DNA of 6,148 bases from Cyanobacteria bacterium UBA8803 (GCA_003505715.1 DNXU01000609.1:283-6430); one strand, 5' to 3'. Counted from the first letter of the stretch, positions 1-5,730 are shown. Program-made: numbers and translations. The notes: generated by a model from the letters alone, not told the origin.

Positions 1-920
1 TTTCTCTGGCTCCTTTGATTATTATTGCGATCGCAATCGCGGGGGCTATTTTTGGGGAAGAGGCGGCTAGAGGTGAAATTGTCGGGCAAATTCAAGGGTT
101 AGTGGGTACTGATGGGGCTAAAGTTATCGAGACAGCAATTGAAAATGCCAACCAACCTAATACAGGCAGCATCGCTTCCCTGATCAGTGTAGTTGTGCTG
201 TTGTTTGGTGCCTCTGGGGTATTTGCTCAACTTCAAGATGCTCTCAACACGATTTGGGAAGTGCAGCCAAAACCAGGACGAGCAATTAAGGGCTTTGTGA
301 GAAAACGGGTGTTATCGTTTTCCATTGTCTTGGGTATTGGCTTTTTACTCCTAGTATCTCTCATCATCAGTGCGGCTTTATCAGCTGTAAACAGTTATAC
401 ACAGGATTTACTGCCTGGGGCAGATGTCTTGTGGTGGTTCGTGAACTGGGTGATTTCCTTTGGCATCATCACACTGCTATTTGCTCTGATGTACAAGTTT
501 CTGCCGGATGTCAAAATTAGTTGGAATGATGTTTGGATTGGAGCCATTATTACTGCCTTACTATTTACTTTGGGCAAGTTCGTCCTAGGGATGTATTTAG
601 GAAAAGGGAGTTTTGGCTCAACCTATGGTGCTGCCGGGTCGCTAGTTATCGTTCTGGCTTGGGTTTATTATGCAGCTCAAATTCTCTTTTTTGGAGCTGA
701 ATTTACTCAGGTTTATGCTAGACGATTCGGCTCTCAAATTGTCCCCGATGACCATGCTCTACCCCTGACTGACGAAGCAAGAGCAAATCAAGGCAGACCT
801 CATAACCATAACCTGAAAGCAGTATCGGCAAATGGGGAGCGATCGAGTAATCCAGGTGCAGCATTACTGCGGTTTTACCAAAGATTGGCACGGAGGAGCG
901 GACTAGATAACCGACACTAG
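1..920 (+). CDS. YihY/BrkB-family inner-membrane protein, 5' end cut off by the window
   Basis: This is the C-terminal 305 residues of a YihY/virulence-factor BrkB family (COG1295, UPF0761) membrane protein of unresolved biochemical role. The frame is open to the window edge: codons from position 3 read S-L-A-P before the TTG at 15, and the family normally has an 'SLAPL' here at the end of its first membrane region, so TTG 15 is not the true start and perhaps 30-60 residues are missing. Numbering from that TTG, hydrophobic segments lie at about 1-14, 52-72, 99-125, 140-162, 171-195 and 208-230. Family signatures are FGASGVFAQLQDALNTIW (64-81), KFLPD (161-165) and a glycine-rich YGAAGS (204-209) leading into the last helix ending FFGAEF. 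Residues 240-301 form a polar cytoplasmic-type tail. Older labels 'ribonuclease BN' for this family are wrong. A HIP1 site lies at 27-34. Family confidence is high, function is unknown. Confidence 0.93.
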   Translation, partial: SLAPLIIIAIAIAGAIFGEEAARGEIVGQIQGLVGTDGAKVIETAIENANQPNTGSIASLISVVVLLFGASGVFAQLQDALNTIWEVQPKPGRAIKGFVRKRVLSFSIVLGIGFLLLVSLIISAALSAVNSYTQDLLPGADVLWWFVNWVISFGIITLLFALMYKFLPDVKISWNDVWIGAIITALLFTLGKFVLGMYLGKGSFGSTYGAAGSLVIVLAWVYYAAQILFFGAEFTQVYARRFGSQIVPDDHALPLTDEARANQGRPHNHNLKAVSANGERSSNPGAALLRFYQRLARRSGLDNRH

Positions 921-1004
921 TGGCTGAAGGGAAGGGATGAGGGATGAGGGATGAATGCTGAAGGAAGGGATGAGGGATGAGGGATGAAGGCTGAAGGAAA
1001 GGGA
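921..1004. repeat. GGGATGA heptamer tandem repeat with a 33-34 bp higher-order unit
   Basis: GGGATGA occurs three times in a row at 934-954 and three times at 967-987. Each block is preceded by a GCTGAAGG(G)AA lead-in, so there is a larger unit of 34 bp (921-954), then 33 bp (955-987), then a truncated third copy (988-1004). It begins directly after the YihY stop codon. It matches the style of cyanobacterial short tandemly repeated repetitive sequences (STRR). Four GGG runs at 929-950, with loops of 2, 4 and 4 nt, meet the simple G-quadruplex pattern on the + strand. Confidence 0.95.
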
Positions 1005-1024
1005 GCTTTTAGAGTAAGCTTTTT
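1004..1024 (+). terminator. Weak hairpin plus T-run after the YihY gene
   Basis: AGCTT (1004-1008) and AAGCT (1016-1020) can form a 5-bp stem with a 7-nt loop, followed at once by TTTT. G-T pairs could extend the base. The stem is short and A/T-rich, so termination here is only a possibility. The rest of the spacer to 1110 has an AT-rich stretch (1020-1038) and a TAGGAT (1074-1079) that could be a -10 box for the next gene, but no convincing -35. Confidence 0.3.
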
Positions 1025-1110
1025 AACCTTTTTTAAATGGTGGGTTATTGCCGCCCCGCTGTACTAACAAGGCTAGGATGGAGCAGATAATTACGTGAAC
1101 TCTGCGAGGC

Positions 1111-2172
1111 ATGGATAGATCCTTGATACCTGTGATTCTGGCCGGTGGCAAAGGGGAGCGGTTTTGGCCTTTGAGCCGTAAGTGCCGACCCAAGCAGTTT
1201 TTAAGCTTAGATGGTAGCGGGAAGAGCTTGTTGCAGGCAACTGCCGATCGGTTGAGTCAGCTAGCTGGAAACACCCAAGCTTTGTGGGTAGTTACTTCAG
1301 CTCAACTCGCTGATGGGGTTCGCGAACAACTACCTCACCTACCTCCAGATAACTTGCTGGCAGAACCGGAGGGACGCGATACAGCACCAGCTCTAGCGTG
1401 GGCTACTCTGGAGATTGCCCGTAAGTATGGGGAAGATGCTCTCGTCGGATTTTTTCCTGCCGATCACTGGATTGCGGATCAGCAGGCTTTTCAACAAACT
1501 ATAGATGCTGCTACTCAGTTGGCGGCAGCTGAGGCAGCGATCGTTACTTTGGGGATTGCTCCAGACTACCCATCGACGGGTTACGGTTACATTGAACAGG
1601 GCACATTAGCGGGAAGTTTTGGTGGATTGCCTGTTTATCATGTCAGTCGGTTTACCGAAAAACCTGACCGGGAGACGGCTGAGTCGTTTCTCACTACAGG
1701 TAAATTCAGCTGGAACAGTGGCATGTTCATTTTCCGAGCTGGACTAGTTTTATCCGAACTCAACACCCATGCGCCAGAAATTATCAATCCCTTACAAGAG
1801 AAAGGTATAGCGGCTTATTCCCAATTACCGAAGAAGAGTATTGACTATGCCTTAATGGAAAAAACTCAGCTGGCTTACGTTCTACCCGCCTCCTTTGGTT
1901 GGGACGATTTAGGAGATTGGAACGCTCTTGATCGCCTTTTGAAAGGGGATGCTCTAAATGTAGAACTAGCCACCCATGTGGGCATGGATACGAAGGGCGC
2001 GATTGTTTATGCTACCGATCAAGATGAGGTGATTGTGACCATTGGTTTAGAGGATGTGGTGGTCGTGCGCGATCGCAATGCGACGTTGATTGTCAAAAAA
2101 GACCGCACACAGCAGATTAAGCAGATCCTCAAAACTCTCCAAGATGACCCGAAATTGAGCAATTTTTTGTAA
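1111..2172 (+). CDS. manC: Mannose-1-phosphate guanylyltransferase (GDP-mannose pyrophosphorylase), single-domain form
   Basis: The enzyme joins mannose-1-phosphate and GTP to give GDP-mannose and pyrophosphate in the cytosol, the donor for mannose, fucose and related sugars of exopolysaccharide, LPS O-antigen or glycans. The 353-residue product carries the nucleotidyltransferase signature AGGKGERFWPLSR (11-23) followed by PKQF (27-30), EPEGRDTAPA (85-94), the metal/nucleotide FFPADH (114-119), STGYGYI (155-161), the sugar-phosphate FTEKPD (181-186), WNSGMF (201-206), SIDYALME (243-250) and WDDLGDW (264-270). The C-terminal ~70 residues form the short beta-type tail of the family. There is no cupin phosphomannose-isomerase domain, unlike the ~470-residue bifunctional ManC/AlgA type, so the isomerase must be encoded elsewhere. 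The start at 1111 fits the short lead before PVILAGG. GAGG at 1106-1109 is too close to the ATG to be a good ribosome site. No sugar-pathway neighbours are visible. The symbol is by family function. Confidence 0.93.
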   Translation: MDRSLIPVILAGGKGERFWPLSRKCRPKQFLSLDGSGKSLLQATADRLSQLAGNTQALWVVTSAQLADGVREQLPHLPPDNLLAEPEGRDTAPALAWATLEIARKYGEDALVGFFPADHWIADQQAFQQTIDAATQLAAAEAAIVTLGIAPDYPSTGYGYIEQGTLAGSFGGLPVYHVSRFTEKPDRETAESFLTTGKFSWNSGMFIFRAGLVLSELNTHAPEIINPLQEKGIAAYSQLPKKSIDYALMEKTQLAYVLPASFGWDDLGDWNALDRLLKGDALNVELATHVGMDTKGAIVYATDQDEVIVTIGLEDVVVVRDRNATLIVKKDRTQQIKQILKTLQDDPKLSNFL

Positions 2173-2211
2173 AGTTTCTTATTTCTTCTGGTTCAAAACG
2201 CTTGACTATAA

Positions 2212-2236
2212 CAGCTCCAGAGTTTCTCTGGAGCTG
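2212..2236 (+). terminator. Strong 11-bp hairpin 40 nt after manC, no T-tract
   Basis: Bases 2212-2222 pair perfectly with 2226-2236 around a 3-nt TTT loop. This is the most stable simple hairpin I see in the window and it sits 40 nt beyond the manC stop. There is no run of T after it on either strand, so it is not a textbook intrinsic terminator. It could instead protect the manC mRNA 3' end or act with the hairpins just downstream. Confidence 0.6.
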
Positions 2237-2253
2237 CATAACCTACCTATCCA

Positions 2254-2300
2254 TCTGGTTTTCCCTAACCAGAGCGATCGCTCTGGTAACTTTATTTTGC
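2254..2300 (+). terminator. Two mutually exclusive hairpins built on a HIP1 palindrome, T-rich tail
   Basis: A perfect 20-nt palindrome (2268-2287) is centred on the HIP1 octamer at 2274-2281 and is followed by a T-rich stretch (2291-2298, TTTATTTT). Its left arm overlaps a second hairpin in which TCTGGTT (2254-2260) pairs with AACCAGA (2267-2273) over a 6-nt loop. Only one can form at a time. As RNA the palindrome needs a few unpaired bases at its tip. The T-rich tail makes this the likelier site of termination for manC transcripts. Confidence 0.45.
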
Positions 2301-2452
2301 TTAACATAGTTAAGACTTTATTTATTTACTTTTACATAAAGTAAGCTATTGAAATCTTTAGTAAACATTAAATTTTGGTAATCTAAACTACAGATTTCTT
2401 GTAAAATTTAGACACTATGGGCAATAGGCCACAACTCGTGGCATGAAAATCC

Positions 2453-2507
2453 CTGTCTCCGTCTCTCCCGATTAGATATAATTTGGCTATTTGGAGAGAC
2501 GGCACCT
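2453..2507 (+). promoter_or_regulatory. TATAAT promoter box enclosed by a perfect 10-bp inverted repeat, with overlapping ribosome site
   Basis: A consensus -10 box TATAAT lies at 2477-2482. A -35-like CTGTCT (2453-2458, 3 of 6 consensus bases, 18-bp spacing) is weak. CCGTCTCTCC (2459-2468) and GGAGAGACGG (2493-2502) are perfect inverted copies whose centre (2480.5) is almost the centre of the -10 box (2479.5). The right arm contains the ribosome-binding site GGAGAG (2493-2498), 9 nt before the ATG at 2508. If transcription starts about 7 nt after the -10 box the leader is only about 20 nt. The arrangement suggests an operator over the promoter, or, for longer transcripts from upstream, a stem hiding the ribosome site. 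Confidence 0.6.
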
Positions 2508-2954
2508 ATGAGCCAACTTTCTACCAAATTGCCGACTGTCCTATTAGCTGCCACAACACTGCTGTTATTACTTGGGGTGAAGCATCCCCATCCAGTCCTA
2601 GCTGAAACCTGTGTGGCAGGGAGTAGCTGCCGCCAACAACCAATAAAGTTTGTGCCTGGTCAGCGAATTACTGTTGAAGTCGTTAACCTAACCTCCGGTC
2701 TTGTCCAACTTCAACAGTTATATGCAACTGACCCACTGCCCGTAACTCCGGGACAAGTAGTGTCTTTCGTTCGGGGAGGCACTACAGACTCTAACTTCTC
2801 GGTAGTCTTGTGGGACATCCAGGGATTGCCCCTAAAGGTGAATATCCTCAAAACTGACGCGAGAACCCTACGCATCGAAGTACGTCCCGGTGGCCGTCCT
2901 CCAGGCGATCGCTCAGTTTATCTTAAAGATGATGGGCGAGTTGAGATTTTATAA
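2508..2954 (+). CDS. Small secreted or periplasmic protein of unknown function
   Basis: I do not recognise a named family. The 148-residue product has a clear signal peptide: a short basic N-terminus (K7), a hydrophobic core at about 10-24 and a cleavage site that fits V-L-A before E33. The motif before Cys35 (A-E-T) is not a lipobox, so a soluble periplasmic or exported protein is more likely than a lipoprotein. The mature part (about 116 residues) begins with two cysteines, C35 and C41, which could form a disulfide, and continues with alternating hydrophobic residues typical of beta strands (for example ITVEVVN, VQLQQLY, VVSFVRG, FSVVLWDI, LRIEVRPGG). The tail is polar and ends KDDGRVEIL. 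The start is set by a good GGAGAG ribosome site 9 nt upstream. It has its own promoter and converges on the kinase gene, with no operon partner. A HIP1 site lies at 2905-2912. Confidence 0.82.
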   Translation: MSQLSTKLPTVLLAATTLLLLLGVKHPHPVLAETCVAGSSCRQQPIKFVPGQRITVEVVNLTSGLVQLQQLYATDPLPVTPGQVVSFVRGGTTDSNFSVVLWDIQGLPLKVNILKTDARTLRIEVRPGGRPPGDRSVYLKDDGRVEIL

Positions 2955-2958
2955 ATAA

Positions 2959-3028
2959 TTGTTGGTTGTTGGTTGTTGGTTGTTGGTTGTTGGTTGTTAG
3001 TTGTTGGTTGTTGGTGGTTTTTGGTTGG
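2959..3028. repeat. TTGTTGG heptamer tandem repeat filling a convergent gap
   Basis: Eight consecutive TTGTTGG units run from 2959 to 3014. Only the sixth (2994-3000, TTGTTAG) is imperfect, and a decayed tail continues to 3028. It occupies nearly all of the 76 bases between the stop codons of two converging genes. There is no hairpin in the gap, so neither gene has an ordinary intrinsic terminator here. Confidence 0.95.
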
Positions 3029-3030
3029 CA

Positions 3031-4743
3031 TTAGCTATTAGCCATGATGGGGATTGTTACAGTGGCTATTGTGTTAGAGCTTACTTGACTATCGAAGTGA
3101 ATTTTTCCTCCTTGTAAATCTAGGCATTTCTTGATCAGCATTAGTCCCAATCTGGAGCCAGGGATGTTGCGATTATTTTCTTCCTGATTGAATAGTTCAA
3201 ATAGATAGTTGTGGTGGTCTTCTAAGAGAATGTCAATGCCTCGATTTTGAATTGTAAAAATTGCGTCAGACTCTTGGCAGGTTAAGGTCAGCTGAATCTG
3301 AGAGCCTACCGGAGAATAGGTAGTAGCATTGGAGAGTAAGTTTTTCAAGATATAATACAGTAGGGTTCTGTCCATGCAAGCAGTTGGGCATTGACCTTCA
3401 CTAACAAACGTAATTTTCCTCTCGGCACCTGCTTGACGTTGTAGATCTTCCACCAGACTCTGACAGAAGTGTTTGAGATCGATGGATTGCAGGTGAAATT
3501 CAAGCGTTCCACTCTCAGCTCGACCAACTGTCAAAAGATCGTCAAGCAATTGAGCCATATTTTTAGCAGCCGTTTCCAGGCGATAGAGATTTCTATCTCG
3601 TTTCTCCGTCGGCCATGCTCCATCGCAAGATTTCAGTAATTGCGTGCTGCCTAAGATAATACTGAGTGGGGTACGCAATTCATGGGAGGCCATAGAAAAG
3701 AAACGGAGTTGCAGCTTCCTCAGTTCTTGTTCGGATTCCAAGCAAGTACGAATATCTTGCGATCGCTTTTGCTCGGTAATATCAGTAACTACCGAGATAA
3801 ATCCAATGACTTGTCCAACCTCATCCCGCTTGTAGTTCCAATCTACCTGGATATCAATAAGATTGCCATCCTTGGTCAGGTATTGCTCTTGGTAAGGAAC
3901 TGCTGGAGGTTGTTTTTGCACCAGCTGTGCCAAATCTCTACACCACTGACTGCGTCCTGCTTCTGGAGTTAAGTCCCACAGTGTTTTGCCTAAGAGTTCT
4001 GTTTCAGAGTAGCCTAGCATTCGTTGATAAGCCCCATTACAGAAAACAATAATGCCATTCGTGTCAATTTCCTTAATTCCATGGGGAATGGTTTCCACTA
4101 GAGTGCGATATAGCTGTTCGCTCTTTCTCAGGAAAGCTTCGACTTGCTGCCGTTGAGCAATCTCAACTCGTAATTGTTGATTCACCTGCTTTAATTTGGT
4201 GGTGCGCTCGGCAACTCTTCTTTCTAAGTCTTCATTAATGCTTTGCAGTTCTGCTTCTACTTGCTGACGTTTGGCAATTTCATGGTTGAGTTGTTGATTA
4301 ACGGCTGCCAACTGAGCAGCTTGTTGGGTTATCTGCTGAGTCTTCTGATATGAAGCGACTGATTGCGCCACTTTCGCGCTCAAAATTTCCGGCACAATCG
4401 GCCCAACCCAATAATCCACCTCCGATAAGGTAAAATTCTCTAAGCCATAGCTGATGTCTTCGTGGTTCGCTGCCAGTACAATCATCGGCACCTGCACCGA
4501 GTTAAGTCTGGCTTGGATCAAGCTTACTATCTCCCATCGGATTTTTGGTTGGCTCACATCAAGAACGATCGCCCCAAATTCCTGCTCCATCAAACAGATG
4601 GAGGCGTCTTCAGCGGCATGAGCCTGTACTATATTTAGACCGCAGCGAGAAAGAATTGCTAACAAAGCCTGTAAATCCTTCGGCTTGTCACTAACCACGA
4701 GGATATTGGCCTTTGATTTAAGCAACAGGTTGTCATCCTTCAT
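3031..4743 (-). CDS. PAS sensor histidine kinase with N-terminal receiver domain; ATP-binding boxes degenerate
   Basis: This is a 570-residue soluble hybrid-type kinase with no membrane segment. Order: receiver-like domain (about 13-128); coiled coil (about 120-210) with two copies of an NQQL..EIA.RQQVEA motif (149-164, 188-203); PAS plus PAC (about 207-325, ending VVTDITEQK); HisKA with H-box SHELRTPL and acceptor H354; HATPase (about 461-568) with N-box KNLLSNA (467-473). Several signature residues are lost. In the receiver the acceptor D62 remains, but one of the acidic pair is S18, the conserved Thr/Ser is A91 and the conserved Lys is G114. In the ATPase the G1 box D-x-G-x-G reads N500-R-G-I-D504, and the G2 box G-x-G-L-G-L reads G-S-R531-L-G-L. 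The reading frame is intact, so the gene is not simply broken. It is divergent from the response-regulator gene 116 bp away, its likely partner. The start ATG (4743) just precedes the receiver; no strong ribosome site is visible. A HIP1 site lies at 3759-3766. Architecture is certain; catalytic activity is doubtful. Confidence 0.93.
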   Translation of the reverse strand: MKDDNLLLKSKANILVVSDKPKDLQALLAILSRCGLNIVQAHAAEDASICLMEQEFGAIVLDVSQPKIRWEIVSLIQARLNSVQVPMIVLAANHEDISYGLENFTLSEVDYWVGPIVPEILSAKVAQSVASYQKTQQITQQAAQLAAVNQQLNHEIAKRQQVEAELQSINEDLERRVAERTTKLKQVNQQLRVEIAQRQQVEAFLRKSEQLYRTLVETIPHGIKEIDTNGIIVFCNGAYQRMLGYSETELLGKTLWDLTPEAGRSQWCRDLAQLVQKQPPAVPYQEQYLTKDGNLIDIQVDWNYKRDEVGQVIGFISVVTDITEQKRSQDIRTCLESEQELRKLQLRFFSMASHELRTPLSIILGSTQLLKSCDGAWPTEKRDRNLYRLETAAKNMAQLLDDLLTVGRAESGTLEFHLQSIDLKHFCQSLVEDLQRQAGAERKITFVSEGQCPTACMDRTLLYYILKNLLSNATTYSPVGSQIQLTLTCQESDAIFTIQNRGIDILLEDHHNYLFELFNQEENNRNIPGSRLGLMLIKKCLDLQGGKIHFDSQVSSNTIATVTIPIMANS

Positions 4744-4859
4744 AACCCAATCCAGAACCAGATGTTAAAATTAGGCTAACCAATAAAATCTCTATATATA
4801 AAAATCGTTTCTTTGAGCCAGCATTTTAAGAAAACATAATTTTTAAGGAATCATAGCCG
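4744..4859. promoter_or_regulatory. Divergent control region between the kinase and response-regulator genes
   Basis: The 116 bp must hold promoters for both genes. They are AT-rich. A CTCTATATATAAAA box (4790-4803) contains a self-complementary TATATATA that could serve as a -10 region in either direction. TTTTAAGAAA (4824-4833) and TTTTAAGGAA (4841-4850) form a direct repeat 17 bp apart. The second copy contains the ribosome site AAGGAA (4845-4850), 9 nt before the regulator ATG. No convincing -35 hexamer is seen on either strand, which fits activator-dependent promoters but does not prove it. Confidence 0.5.
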
Positions 4860-5555
4860 ATGAGAATTCTCTTGGTCGAAGATGATGCGCTTCTCGCAGA
4901 ACTTTTAGAAGAATTCCTCACCGATCAGCTACATATCGTTGATGTTGTCAGAGATGGAGAAGCAGCTTGGCTGCAAATCAAAACACTTGAGTACGATTTG
5001 ATTCTATTAGATGTGATGTTGCCGAAGTTAGATGGGATTCGTTTATGCCAGCGCTTGCGCTCTCACAACAATTCTGTACTCATCTTGATGATTACAGCTC
5101 TCGATACTAGTACCAATAAAATTAATGGCTTAGATGCGGGAGCGGATGACTATATGGTCAAACCCATTGATTTTCCAGAATTGATGGCGAGGATTCGAGC
5201 CTTACAGCGTCGCCGAGGAACGTTATCGCCACCGATTCTTACTTGGGATAAATTGTATCTCGATCCAGCCACTTACGAAGTTCGCTACGATAGTAAAATG
5301 CTACGCTTGACCCCTAAGGAGTATGGTATTCTGGAACTGCTGATCCGGCATGGACGGCGCATCCTCAGTCGTGGTTTCATTATCGAACGCCTTTGGTCTT
5401 TCGAGAATTGTCCGGAAGAGGGAACAGTTAAGGCTCACATTAGGAGTCTGCGTCAAAAGCTCAAATCAGTAGGAGCGCCTGATGATTTGATTGAGACCGC
5501 TCATGGACTGGGATATCGTCTCAAGGAACTGTCCCAGCAATCCCTTAGAGAATAG
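4860..5555 (+). CDS. OmpR/PhoB-family response regulator with winged-helix DNA-binding domain
   Basis: This 231-residue transcription regulator is of normal family length. The receiver domain (1-118) is complete: acidic pair E7-D8-D9, phospho-acceptor D51 in LILLDVMLPKLDG, T79 in MITAL and K101 in DDYMVKP. The C-terminal OmpR-type winged helix (about 129-224) shows RLTPKEYGILELL, the recognition-helix region GTVKAHIRSLRQKL and the closing wing AHGLGYRL. Phosphorylation at D51 would be expected to drive dimerisation and binding to direct repeats with a period of about 11 bp. The start is fixed by a good AAGGAA ribosome site and by MRILLVEDD matching the family N-terminus. It is divergent from the kinase at 3031-4743, its likely partner, although that kinase's ATP site is degenerate, so another kinase may supply phosphate. 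A palindrome GAGAATTCTC occurs at 4862-4871 and again just after the stop (5559-5568). Which cyanobacterial regulon it serves cannot be told from sequence. Confidence 0.95.
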   Translation: MRILLVEDDALLAELLEEFLTDQLHIVDVVRDGEAAWLQIKTLEYDLILLDVMLPKLDGIRLCQRLRSHNNSVLILMITALDTSTNKINGLDAGADDYMVKPIDFPELMARIRALQRRRGTLSPPILTWDKLYLDPATYEVRYDSKMLRLTPKEYGILELLIRHGRRILSRGFIIERLWSFENCPEEGTVKAHIRSLRQKLKSVGAPDDLIETAHGLGYRLKELSQQSLRE

Positions 5556-5558
5556 TAA

Positions 5559-5587
5559 GAGAATTCTCCATATATAAAATGAGAATT
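5559..5587 (+). terminator. Palindrome and hairpin just after the response-regulator stop
   Basis: GAGAATTCTC (5559-5568) is a perfect palindrome. Its right part, AATTCTC (5562-5568), can also pair with GAGAATT (5581-5587) over a 12-nt AT-rich loop to form a 7-bp hairpin 6 nt after the stop. No T-tract follows, so it is a weak terminator candidate or a regulatory site. Confidence 0.3.
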
Positions 5588-5609
5588 AGTTAACAATTAT
5601 TAAACTATG

Positions 5610-5645
5610 AACCAACTAGATAACCAACTCACGAAGCAACTGCGC
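5610..5645. repeat. Three imperfect 12-bp tandem repeats, core CAACT
   Basis: AACCAACTAGAT, AACCAACTCACG and AAGCAACTGCGC follow one another without gaps. CAACT recurs at 5613, 5625 and 5637, exactly 12 bp apart. The block lies in the 262-bp spacer between the response regulator and the zinc-ribbon gene. It also reads as a 13-codon frame from ATG 5607 with a (x-Q-L-x) pattern, but no ribosome site precedes it, so I do not call a gene. Confidence 0.6.
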
Positions 5646-5730
5646 TAACTGACGCTTTAAGGAAAACCCAAGATGGTATAAATTGCCACATTTTAATCAT
5701 TTCTTTGCCCAATCCTAACCTGTTTTTTAC

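Larger units (their letters stand above)
2173..2507. other. Long AT-rich spacer with several hairpins between manC and the secreted-protein gene
   Basis: No gene is supported in these 335 bases. From left to right they hold an 11-bp hairpin (2212-2236), two overlapping hairpins around a HIP1 core (2254-2287), a small CTTAAC/GTTAAG hairpin (2300-2314), a 7-bp TTACTTT/AAAGTAA hairpin with a 5-nt loop (2326-2344), a featureless AT-rich stretch (about 2345-2415), a 5-bp GCCAC/GTGGC hairpin (2428-2442), and the inverted-repeat promoter at 2459-2502. Confidence 0.75.

Noticed and set aside
15..17. TTG at 15 as the start of the YihY gene
   Set aside because: The frame stays open to the window edge and the preceding S-L-A-P belongs to the family's conserved first membrane region, so the gene is simply cut off.
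395..577. A 60-codon - strand frame inside the YihY gene
   Set aside because: It is antisense to conserved membrane segments and has no supporting features.
921..1004. Repeats as a CRISPR array
   Set aside because: Units are 7 bp or about 33 bp with no unique spacers between identical repeats; they are tandem repeats.
1020..1040. Pho-box-like TTTAACCT (1022-1029) followed by a second T-run/TTAA upstream of manC
   Set aside because: Only one 8-mer fits well; the second is 10 bp away and poor, and there is no third. The AT-rich sequence explains it.
2417..2446. Nine-codon ATG...TGA frame upstream of the secreted-protein gene
   Set aside because: No ribosome site, and it spans a small hairpin (2428-2442); no evidence of translation.
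3644..3972. Two + strand open frames of 63 and 96 codons inside the kinase gene
   Set aside because: They lie opposite well-conserved PAS and HisKA coding sequence, have no ribosome site and encode no recognisable domain; they are shadows of the kinase.
5656..5681. AAGGA followed 9 nt later by ATG-GTA-TAA
   Set aside because: A good ribosome-like spacing but only two codons; probably chance, though TTTAAGGAA repeats the regulator's leader.
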